Assembly: GCF_003202405.1 (NCBI RefSeq)
Contig: NZ_QJHL01000005.1
Coordinates: 310,001-374,000 of the forward strand
Source of the DNA: Flavobacterium hydrophilum
GTDB lineage: Bacteria > Bacteroidota > Bacteroidia > Flavobacteriales > Flavobacteriaceae
Length of the DNA: 64,000 nt
Direction: 5' to 3'
Of this stretch, positions 43,106 to 50,905 are shown in pieces. A program made the position numbers and the translations under genes. Within the stretch, counting starts at the first letter, position 1, and each line of letters starts with the position of its first letter. The notes beneath the pieces were generated by a model. That model ran no database searches. It saw only the letters and a list, made by a program, of their open reading frames with translations, and was not told the origin of the DNA.

Positions 43106-44416
43106 ATGAAAACTAAAACAATATTAAAAAGTCTGATTTTATTTTTGTTTTGTATAGCAAAAGGTAATGCTCAGGAAATCCTGACTATTGAAGAGGCTAT
43201 GAAAATAGCTTTAGAAAATAATTTTGAAATTAAAATTGCCAAAAACAATTCGAAAATAAACGAAACCAATGTAACTATTGGAAATGCAGGTATGCTCCCT
43301 ACTGCTACAGCTTCTGTAACAGACAACAATAGCATTACCAACTCATCTCAAACACGACAGGATGGAACTACAACCTCTCTGGATAACGCCAAAAATAACA
43401 GCTTAAATTACGGTGTAAGTCTTGGCTGGACCGTTTTTGACGGAATGAAAATGTTTGCCAGATTAGACCAGCTGAAGGAGCTTCAAAAATTAGGCGATGC
43501 GGAATTAAAAAGAACTATTTTAATAAAAATTGCCCAGGTCAATTCTGCCTATTATGATTTGGTGCAACAACAACAACAACTTGCAGCCTTAGATACCACC
43601 ATTGTCATTTCAAACCAAAGATTAGAGTTGGCAAAAAATCGTTTTACAATTGGTAAAGCTTCCAAACTAGAGGTTTTGAATGCTCAAGTTGATTTGAATT
43701 CAGATCAGGTAGCTATGTTACGCCAAAAAGAATCTTATGTTAATGCTAAAATTCTGCTTAATCAATATTTAGCGCGTGATCCTAAAATTGATTTTAAAGT
43801 CACAGATCAGGTTACTGTTGATGATAAATTAATTTTTGCAGATTTATTGGATTTAGCACAAAAACAAAACCCCGGATTAGAAGCTCAGATAATTAATAAA
43901 CGAATTGCCGAATTGCAGTTGAAACAAGTAAAAGCAGACAGATATCCTGTTATCAACTTAACTTCTGGTTATAATTTTGCAGAGAGTCAGTCCAGTTTAG
44001 GTTTTACAAGTGAAGCTTCATCAAGAGGTTTGAATTATGGTTTTAATGCTACACTTAATATATTTGATGGTTTTAACCAGCATCGAAATGAAAAAATAGC
44101 CAAATTGCAAATCGAAAATTCTCAAATTGCAATTGAACAGCAAAACTTGATTTTGAATACACAATTAAGCACTGCTTTTCAGACCTATTTAACTAATATT
44201 GAACTGATAGGACTGGAAGATGATAATGAAGAAATAGCAAGACAAAACCTTTCCATTACACTGGATAAATTCAGAATTGGAACGATAACAACATTAGAAT
44301 TCAGAACTGCCCAGCTAAATTATGTGAATGCAAAAGTTCGTTACAGCAATGCGCAATATCAGGCAAAATTATCTGAAATTGCATTGAAAGAATTAGCCGG
44401 AAATATTAGTTTTTAG
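43106..44416 (+). CDS. TolC family outer-membrane efflux channel
   Basis: A 436-residue exported protein (signal peptide ending KGNAQ) with two outer-membrane efflux protein repeats: LTIEEAMKIALENN near the N-terminus and FADLLDLAQKQNPGLEAQI in the second half, each followed by long coiled alpha-helices (RLELAKNRFTIGKASKLEVLNAQ at about 171-193, FRIGTITTLEFRTAQLNYVNAK at about 391-412). This is the outer-membrane exit duct for the upstream RND pump, 75 bp away. Confidence 0.94.
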   Translation: MKTKTILKSLILFLFCIAKGNAQEILTIEEAMKIALENNFEIKIAKNNSKINETNVTIGNAGMLPTATASVTDNNSITNSSQTRQDGTTTSLDNAKNNSLNYGVSLGWTVFDGMKMFARLDQLKELQKLGDAELKRTILIKIAQVNSAYYDLVQQQQQLAALDTTIVISNQRLELAKNRFTIGKASKLEVLNAQVDLNSDQVAMLRQKESYVNAKILLNQYLARDPKIDFKVTDQVTVDDKLIFADLLDLAQKQNPGLEAQIINKRIAELQLKQVKADRYPVINLTSGYNFAESQSSLGFTSEASSRGLNYGFNATLNIFDGFNQHRNEKIAKLQIENSQIAIEQQNLILNTQLSTAFQTYLTNIELIGLEDDNEEIARQNLSITLDKFRIGTITTLEFRTAQLNYVNAKVRYSNAQYQAKLSEIALKELAGNISF

Positions 44417-44442
44417 TTTAATTTTGTCCGAAAAACATTTAA

Positions 44443-45306
44443 ATGATTTCATACAACACAAAGGACTGGGTAACTTTTATTTTTCGTTTCCACAAATCTG
44501 ATACCATAAGAAAATTGTTTTCTGTCATGATTATCATTGGAATTTACAGTGCTGCCGTTGGTTACTTGGAAGTTGAGTATTTTAATATCGGAAAAAACGA
44601 CTACATTCATAATATAAATGTTATGCACGGTATGCTTGGTTTTGTTATCTCATTATTACTTGTTTTCAGAACCAATACTGCCTACGACCGTTGGTGGGAA
44701 GGAAGAAAATTATGGGGCAGTCTTGTCAATAACAGCCGTAATCTGGCCATTAAGCTATCTGCAATTTTAAAAGATGAAAATGATAGAAATTTTTTCAGAA
44801 AATTTATTCCGATGTATGCACATGTTTTGCAAATTCATTTAAAAGATGATGACACCAGTAAACAACTTTTTGAGGACGTAGATTTAGAAATCGATCATCA
44901 CAAGCATAAACCAAATCAGTTAAAAAAAATCATATATCAAAAAATTAATGATTTGTATGAGGCAAAAAAAATCACCGGGGACCAACTAATCATTTTAAAC
45001 GACGAATTAAGATCTTTTACTGATATCTGCGGTGCCTGTGAGCGAATAAAAAACACACCCATTCCCTACTCTTATAGTGCATTTATAAAAAAATTCATCT
45101 TTTTTTATACTATGACGCTTCCTTTTGGATATTCTGTAAGCCTGGGTTACTTTGTAGCTCCTGTAGTGGTTTTTGTATTTTATGTTCTGGCAAGTTTAGA
45201 ATTAATTGCCGAAGAAATCGAAGATCCGTTTGGAGATGATGAAAACGATTTACCCATCAAAAAAATATCCGAAAACATCAAAAAACATGTTGAGGAATTG
45301 ATTTAA
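44443..45306 (+). CDS. Bestrophin family ion channel
   Basis: A 287-residue integral membrane protein of the bacterial bestrophin (YneE/UPF0187) family. It carries the membrane helices after FHKSDTIRKLFSVMIIIG, the hallmark FRTNTAYDRWWEGRKLWG (residues about 72-89) and the C-terminal PFGDDENDLP. Bacterial members form pentameric channels; a Klebsiella homologue is cation-selective. It begins 26 bp after tolC on the same strand, so it is likely read from the efflux operon, although a functional link to efflux is not established. Confidence 0.92.
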   Translation: MISYNTKDWVTFIFRFHKSDTIRKLFSVMIIIGIYSAAVGYLEVEYFNIGKNDYIHNINVMHGMLGFVISLLLVFRTNTAYDRWWEGRKLWGSLVNNSRNLAIKLSAILKDENDRNFFRKFIPMYAHVLQIHLKDDDTSKQLFEDVDLEIDHHKHKPNQLKKIIYQKINDLYEAKKITGDQLIILNDELRSFTDICGACERIKNTPIPYSYSAFIKKFIFFYTMTLPFGYSVSLGYFVAPVVVFVFYVLASLELIAEEIEDPFGDDENDLPIKKISENIKKHVEELI

Positions 45307-45388
45307 ATCTAATTTATCTCTTTAAAAATTTTAAAATTTATTGCCATTTATAATTTTGATTAAGGAATTTTAGAAAACAAAAAAATAG

Positions 45389-45420
45389 TTTCAAACTCCC
45401 GCAATCAATCCTTATATTTG
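45389..45420 (+). promoter_or_regulatory. Promoter of pheT
   Basis: TATATTTG at 45413-45420 is an exact -7 match, with TTTC (one mismatch from TTTG) at 45389-45392, 20 bp upstream. The pheT ATG is 29 bp after the -7 box. Confidence 0.62.
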
Positions 45421-45449
45421 TAGTCTTATTCAAGAATACTGAAATCAAC

Positions 45450-47870
45450 ATGAAAATATCTTACAACTGGTTAAAACAATTCATTAAAACAGACTGGACA
45501 TCAGAGCAAACTTCAGAATTACTTACAGATTTAGGTCTGGAAGTTGAAGTTGTCGAAAAATACCAATCAGTAAAAGGGGGCTTAGAAGGAGTTGTTGTAG
45601 GACATGTGCTTACTTGCGAAAAACATCCTGATGCAGACAGATTAAAAGTGACAACTTTAAACATTGGTTTAGAAACTCCTATACAGGTTGTTTGTGGTGC
45701 AGCTAACGTTGCCGCTGGTCAAAAAGTACCCGTAGCCACAATAGGAACTATTTTATATGACAAAGAAGGTAATGAATTTACCATTAAAAAAGGAAAAATT
45801 CGCGGTCAGGAAAGCCATGGAATGATTTGCGCCGAAGATGAATTAGGTCTTGGCACAGGTCATGACGGAATTATGGTTTTAGACGACGCCCTGATTCCTG
45901 GAACTCCGGTTTCAGAAGTTTTCAAAATAGCAAATGATGAAGTTTTCGAAATTGGATTAACTCCAAATCGCGCAGATGCCATGAGCCATTATGGAACTGC
46001 ACGTGATTTAAGAGCAGGAATGCTGCAACGCGGTGTGAACGTTGAATTGATTACACCATCTGTAAGCAATTTCAGAGTTGATATGCGTACTTTGAAAATT
46101 GACGTAAGTGTCGAAGAACCGCTTTTAGCGCCAAGATATTGTGGAGTGACAATTTCCGGTATTACCGTGGAAGAATCTCCAACATGGCTGAAAGACCGTT
46201 TAAAAGCTATTGGATTAACTCCAAAAAATAACATTGTAGATGTTACCAATTATGTTTTACACGAATTGGGACAGCCTCTACATGCCTTTGATGCGGCAAA
46301 AATCAACGGAAAAGTAATTGTAAAAACACTTCCGGAAGGCACAAAGTTTATTACTTTGGATGATGTTGAAAGAACATTACACAAAGAAGATTTAATGATT
46401 TGCGACGAAAAAGGACCACTTTGTATCGCAGGCGTATTTGGCGGAAAAAAATCAGGAGTTTCTGAAGGAACTACTTCAATATTTTTAGAAAGTGCCTATT
46501 TTGATGCCGTAAGCGTTCGTAAAACAGCCAAAAGACATCAGTTAAACACAGATGCTTCTTTTAGATTTGAAAGAGGAATTGACCCAACTATTACTGAATA
46601 TGCATTAAAACGTGCAGCTCTGTTAATCCAGGAAGTTGCAGGAGGAAAAATTACGTCTGATGTAATCGAAGTATATCCTAAAAAAGTAGAAGATTTTTCT
46701 GTTTTCTTAAACTTTAGTCATGTATCTAAAATTATCGGACAGGAAATTCCAAAAGATACTATCAAAAAAATATTAGTTTCTTTAGACATAAAAGTAAATA
46801 GTGTTTCTGATTCCGGTTTAGGATTAACAATTCCAGCATATAGAGTTGATGTTCAGCGTGAAATAGATGTTATTGAAGAGATTTTGAGAGTATATGGATA
46901 CAATAATATTGATTTCTCTAAAAAATTCAATGCAACTGTTTCAAATTCACCAAGAACTGAAGATTATAAAGTACAGAATGTAATAGCATCACAGTTAAAC
47001 TCACAAGGTTTTCATGAGATGATGGCAAATTCGTTAACTACGGCTGTTTACGCTAAATTATCTGCTGACTTAAAAGAAGAGCACAATGTTACGATGCTGA
47101 ATCCTCTAAGCAGTGATTTATCTACGATGCGTCAGTCATTATTATTTTCAGGTTTAGAAGCCATTTCATACAATATCAACAGAAAAAATTCTGATTTGAA
47201 ATTATTCGAATTTGGAAAAACATATCATAAATATCTTAATGGCTATGAAGAACACAAACATTTAAGTTTGTTAATTTCCGGTAACAGGAATAAGGAAAGC
47301 TGGACAAATCCACAAAAAACCACTGACTTCTTTTTACTGAAAGGATATGTAACCGGCATTTTAAGCCGTTTAGGAATAGACAAAATTTCAAATGTTCCGT
47401 CTAAGTCAGATGTATTTTCTGAAGGAACGGCAAAAGTATACAACAATGAGGTTTTAGTTGAGATTGGAGTAGTTAAAAAATCAATTTTAAAACATTTCGG
47501 AATCAAACAAGAAGTTTATTATGCTGATTTTAACTGGGATTTGATTCTAAAAATCATTACAGGAAAAATTAAATATTCAGAAATCCCTAAATACCCAGAA
47601 GTCCGCAGAGATTTAGCATTATTAATTGACCAAAGCACAACTTATGAAAACATTTACACACTGGCTAAACAGACAGAAAAAGCGCTTTTAAAAGATGTGA
47701 ATCTGTTTGATGTTTATGAAGGCAAAAATCTTCCGGAAGGCAAAAAATCGTATGCTCTGAGTTTTACAATTCAGGACAGCACCAAAACGCTTACCGATAG
47801 TCAGATTGATAAAATTATGTCAAAACTGCAGCAGACCTTCGAAACTCAGCTTGGAGCAAGCTTAAGATAA
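45450..47870 (+). CDS. pheT: Phenylalanine-tRNA ligase beta subunit
   Basis: An 806-residue subunit of the (alpha-beta)2 phenylalanyl-tRNA synthetase. In order: tRNA-binding OB fold (about 39-150, VVGHVLTCEKHPDADRLKV), B3/B4 editing domain (about 210-375, TNYVLHELGQPLHAFDA), B5 domain (about 400-475), catalytic-like core, and the C-terminal anticodon-binding ferredoxin-fold domain (about 710-806, KYPEVRRDLALLID). Length is standard. The alpha subunit gene pheS is not in this window, as is common when the two genes are unlinked. Confidence 0.97.
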   Translation: MKISYNWLKQFIKTDWTSEQTSELLTDLGLEVEVVEKYQSVKGGLEGVVVGHVLTCEKHPDADRLKVTTLNIGLETPIQVVCGAANVAAGQKVPVATIGTILYDKEGNEFTIKKGKIRGQESHGMICAEDELGLGTGHDGIMVLDDALIPGTPVSEVFKIANDEVFEIGLTPNRADAMSHYGTARDLRAGMLQRGVNVELITPSVSNFRVDMRTLKIDVSVEEPLLAPRYCGVTISGITVEESPTWLKDRLKAIGLTPKNNIVDVTNYVLHELGQPLHAFDAAKINGKVIVKTLPEGTKFITLDDVERTLHKEDLMICDEKGPLCIAGVFGGKKSGVSEGTTSIFLESAYFDAVSVRKTAKRHQLNTDASFRFERGIDPTITEYALKRAALLIQEVAGGKITSDVIEVYPKKVEDFSVFLNFSHVSKIIGQEIPKDTIKKILVSLDIKVNSVSDSGLGLTIPAYRVDVQREIDVIEEILRVYGYNNIDFSKKFNATVSNSPRTEDYKVQNVIASQLNSQGFHEMMANSLTTAVYAKLSADLKEEHNVTMLNPLSSDLSTMRQSLLFSGLEAISYNINRKNSDLKLFEFGKTYHKYLNGYEEHKHLSLLISGNRNKESWTNPQKTTDFFLLKGYVTGILSRLGIDKISNVPSKSDVFSEGTAKVYNNEVLVEIGVVKKSILKHFGIKQEVYYADFNWDLILKIITGKIKYSEIPKYPEVRRDLALLIDQSTTYENIYTLAKQTEKALLKDVNLFDVYEGKNLPEGKKSYALSFTIQDSTKTLTDSQIDKIMSKLQQTFETQLGASLR

Positions 47871-47878
47871 TTTCATAA

Positions 47879-47906
47879 AAAAACACCAGCAATTGCTGGT
47901 GTTTTT
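47879..47906. terminator. Bidirectional terminator after pheT
   Basis: A perfect palindrome with arms 47879-47892 and 47893-47906 (core ACACCAGCAATTGCTGGTGT), bounded by A and T runs, between convergent pheT and the DUF808 gene. Confidence 0.9.
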
Positions 47907-47926
47907 GTTTTATATATGATTTGTTG

Positions 47927-48808
47927 TTATCGTTTCTTTCCGAAAACCTTTTTAAACAAATTTACAATTACCAGAACAACACATCCTAAAACAAGGCCCG
48001 TTACAAATTCTTTTAGTATTGAAGGAAGTTGAATACCTTCTGATAAATGATGAAAAAATGGAATGTAATGTACAAAGATTCCACCAGCAACTAGTAATAA
48101 TGCAATTGTACCAATTACAGTTAAACTTTTTATAACCAATGGCAGCGCTTTTACCAAAATATTACCAATGAATTTTGATACACTTTTTTCTCTTTTACTA
48201 AATTTAATAAGCTTGTAACCTGCCTCATCCATTCGGACAATAAGAGCAACAATACCATAAACACCAATTGTTGCAATTAATGCAATTATTGAAGTTACAA
48301 CGACTTGCTGCATTAAAGGCTCTTCAATTACGGTACCTAAAGCGATAATTACAATTTCTACAGATAAAATAAAATCTGTTATGATTGCTGATTTTATTTT
48401 CCCTTTTTCCATTGCCAGAATTTCTTCCTCTGTAAAGGATTCTTCCGTTATTCCTTCTGATTCTTCATGCGAATGAGGAAAGACAAATTCGTATATTTTT
48501 TCAGCTCCTTCGTAAGCTAAAAACAATCCGCCCAGAACTAAAATCACAATAATAGCAACTGGTAAAAAAGCACTCAGTAAAAATGCTATCGGCAGAATAA
48601 TAATTTTATTAAGTAGCGATCCTTTGCTAATCGCCCAAAGCACAGGAAGCTCTCTTGAAGAAGCAAATCCGGAAGCTTTTTCTGCATTTACGGCTAAATC
48701 ATCACCAAGAATACCAGCAGTTTTTTTTGCTGCAACTTTACTCATTACAGCAACATCATCCATAATTGCTGCGATATCATCTAATAGTACGAAAAAACCT
48801 GATGCCAT
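47927..48808 (-). CDS. DUF808 (YedI-like) membrane protein
   Basis: A 293-residue inner-membrane protein with the family N-terminus MASGFFVLLDDIAAIMDDVA, then KKTAGILGDDLAVNAEKASGF (about 28-48), and about six hydrophobic helices (at about 70-105, 145-165, 170-195, 220-245, 265-285). The loop near residues 112-140 has His/Glu-rich text (FPHSHEESEG). The family is widespread and its function is unknown; a transport role is assumed in some annotations. It stands alone, convergent with pheT. Confidence 0.88.
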   Translation of the reverse strand: MASGFFVLLDDIAAIMDDVAVMSKVAAKKTAGILGDDLAVNAEKASGFASSRELPVLWAISKGSLLNKIIILPIAFLLSAFLPVAIIVILVLGGLFLAYEGAEKIYEFVFPHSHEESEGITEESFTEEEILAMEKGKIKSAIITDFILSVEIVIIALGTVIEEPLMQQVVVTSIIALIATIGVYGIVALIVRMDEAGYKLIKFSKREKSVSKFIGNILVKALPLVIKSLTVIGTIALLLVAGGIFVHYIPFFHHLSEGIQLPSILKEFVTGLVLGCVVLVIVNLFKKVFGKKR

Positions 48809-48889
48809 TATAATCTATTTTTAGTATTAAAATTCCAATAATTTTAGTTGTGCGAATCTAATACTTTTGATTTAATTTTCCTTGAAAAA

Positions 48890-49009
48890 TTAGCTGCATT
48901 GTCCTAAAAGAAGCCAAATAATAATGAAAACGAATATAGTTCCAAAACAGCCTCCGCCTAATTTTTTAGCTCCGTAACCTGCGATTAATCCTCTAAATAT
49001 ATTGTTCAT
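48890..49009 (-). CDS. 39-residue glycine-rich single-helix membrane protein
   Basis: A small frame of 40 codons with a normal ATG: MNNIFRGLIAGYGAKKLGGG, then CFGTIFVFIIIWLLLGQCS. The first half is basic and glycine-rich (AGYGAKKLGGG), the second is one hydrophobic helix with two cysteines. The pattern is not what a random A/T-rich frame gives, and I recall similar tiny proteins in other Bacteroidota, though no named family. It lies 81 bp upstream of the DUF808 gene on the same strand. Function unknown. Confidence 0.65.
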   Translation of the reverse strand: MNNIFRGLIAGYGAKKLGGGCFGTIFVFIIIWLLLGQCS

Positions 49010-49168
49010 AATGTTTGTTTTAAGTTATTTGTAAAGATGAAAACATAAAGATCATTTTGATTTATAAGAATTTTAGAAAAAGTTTCATGATTTACGGTTT
49101 CTCTTAATACCTCAAAAAAATATCAGCTTTTGACTGGTGATTTTTTAAGTATTAAAAATGATTATGAA

Positions 49169-50203
49169 TTAATCTGTTGTAACAATATTACCCTTGCTTA
49201 TTAAAGTTGCTTTATCTATAATTCCTTGGCCTGTTGGAGGAGCTGTTGGATTTTGATTATGCAATTCAATATAATTTTGTTGAGAAGTTAGATTTAGCAG
49301 TCTATTTAAAATTAAATTAACCTGAGAACTTGGAAGCGCATTATGCCTAAAACTAATACCTTCAGAATTACGAACAAAAGATAATGATGGCAAATCAATA
49401 GACGTTAAAACAGGGTTAAGTCTAAAAGAAAGTTCTTTTGATTTAGCTAATAAAGGTAAAGAAATAGATGTCAAAGATGCATTATTTGAAATATTAGCAT
49501 TATCCCCATGTACTACTTTTAAGACTGGAAATAAAATTGAATTGACCTTTTCGTTATTTTCTATATGTAAGTCATTATAAACTTCTGTAAGACCATTTAA
49601 ATTTATGGTAACTAATTTTAAATTATCGCTTATATTTAAATCTATTAAATTTTTTATTTGACTTAGATCTAAATTTGTCAAATTAGTTGTGCCATTAACA
49701 TATACATTTTCTGTATTGGGTCCAAACTCCGCAGCTATTTTCGCTGTCGCTTGTGCATCTGTAATATCACCCGTTAATACGATACTCGTTTTTCCCGGGT
49801 TTTGGCTACTTCCAGCATATAAGGCGTATGGAACACTCAAAAGCTGACTTGTACCATTAATAGTGTAATTACTCCCTCCTGTTGGATCAATTTCAGTCTT
49901 AATAAAATGTGATCCTGAACCCCAATCTATACCTGCAAAAGTTCCTGTAGAGGGGGGTCCGCCTCCAATTTCGATTGTTGCTAATCCGTTATTGTTAGTG
50001 GTGGTTGTTTGTGTTTCAATATAAGAAGCCGTGCCACTTGCTGAACCTAATAAAATACTGCTTTTTATACTTACTAAAGTATTTGCAACCAATGTCCCGT
50101 CTGTTTTACGAATAACTGATTGGTAACTCATTTTCTGTGGAGCCTGAGCAAATAAAATACTAAAAGAACTTAATAATAGTAATGCAAGAGTAATTTTTTT
50201 CAT
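49169..50203 (-). CDS. Exported surface protein: conserved head domain plus leucine-rich-repeat-like body
   Basis: A 344-residue exported protein with signal peptide MKKITLALLLLSSFSILFA. Residues 20-135 form a head found on many Bacteroidota surface proteins (APQKMSYQSVIRKTDGTLV … LLSVPYALYAGSS). From about 140 to 325 are leucine-rich-repeat-like units (NLTNLDLSQIKNLIDLNISD, LTSISLPLLAKSKELSFRLN). There is no T9SS sorting domain or lipobox. It lies 22 bp downstream of a small T9SS-sorted protein gene, so the two are a probable operon. A role in adhesion or surface structure is inference. Confidence 0.78.
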   Translation of the reverse strand: MKKITLALLLLSSFSILFAQAPQKMSYQSVIRKTDGTLVANTLVSIKSSILLGSASGTASYIETQTTTTNNNGLATIEIGGGPPSTGTFAGIDWGSGSHFIKTEIDPTGGSNYTINGTSQLLSVPYALYAGSSQNPGKTSIVLTGDITDAQATAKIAAEFGPNTENVYVNGTTNLTNLDLSQIKNLIDLNISDNLKLVTINLNGLTEVYNDLHIENNEKVNSILFPVLKVVHGDNANISNNASLTSISLPLLAKSKELSFRLNPVLTSIDLPSLSFVRNSEGISFRHNALPSSQVNLILNRLLNLTSQQNYIELHNQNPTAPPTGQGIIDKATLISKGNIVTTD

Positions 50204-50225
50204 ATATTTTTCTACGATTTAATTG

Positions 50226-50714
50226 TTATTTTTTTATGACTTTAAAAATTTTTATTGTTTTGTTACCATTATTTATTGCCAGAAAATAAATTCCCTGATT
50301 TAATCCTTGCATGTATATACCTGTTTCTGAACTTGTTATTCCTAAGTTTCTAGATACTGCTTTTCCACTGATATCGAATAAACTATATGATAATTCATTC
50401 CATTTATCAGTTGCTATAACTAAATTAAGCACATCAATAGCAGGATTTGGATATGCAGTGATTACCAGATTAATATCAGTAATTTCATCGTTCCCTAAGG
50501 TAGTTATTTCATAAGGCTGCTGAATACCTTGCAAAACATATCCATCAGTGCCGGATAAACTTGTGTAAACTGTTTGTCCAATTGAATAACTTGCTGTACC
50601 TCCCGATCCAGTGGTATTTCCTCCAGCAACCACTACTCCCTCTTGAGAATAACTACTTACAAATGAAATACTGGTAATAAAAAAAATAAAAAAAATCTGT
50701 TGGTTTCCTTTCAT
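50226..50714 (-). CDS. Small T9SS-sorted surface protein
   Basis: A 162-residue exported protein. After the signal peptide (about 1-23) comes a short glycine-rich head (GVVVAGGNTTGSGGTASYSI, then GQTVYTSLSGTDGYVLQGIQ, then QPYEI) of a type I know from many flavobacterial surface proteins. The rest is a type A sorting domain (ITAYPNPAIDVLNLVI, SYSLFDISGKAVS, MQGLNQGIYFLAIN). Nothing else is present, so the whole mature protein is head plus export tag. It precedes the leucine-rich-repeat protein by 22 bp. Confidence 0.85.
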   Translation of the reverse strand: MKGNQQIFFIFFITSISFVSSYSQEGVVVAGGNTTGSGGTASYSIGQTVYTSLSGTDGYVLQGIQQPYEITTLGNDEITDINLVITAYPNPAIDVLNLVIATDKWNELSYSLFDISGKAVSRNLGITSSETGIYMQGLNQGIYFLAINNGNKTIKIFKVIKK

Positions 50715-50855
50715 ATAATTGATTTATATAGTGAATTATCTATTTGATTCAAGATTTGATGTTCTTCATTAAATTAAAATTAATTTTAAATTTGATGATT
50801 CAAATATATATTAATTCTTACAGTAAAATCTTATTATTGCGAAAAGAAACATAAA

Positions 50856-50883
50856 AAAACACCAGCTTTACAACTGGTGTTTT
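50856..50883 (-). terminator. Terminator of clpB
   Basis: Stem AAAACACCAG (50856-50865) with CTGGTGTTTT (50874-50883), followed by a T-run on the minus strand, about 22 bp after the clpB stop codon. Confidence 0.87.
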
Positions 50884-50905
50884 CAAACTATTAAAAACTA
50901 AGCTT

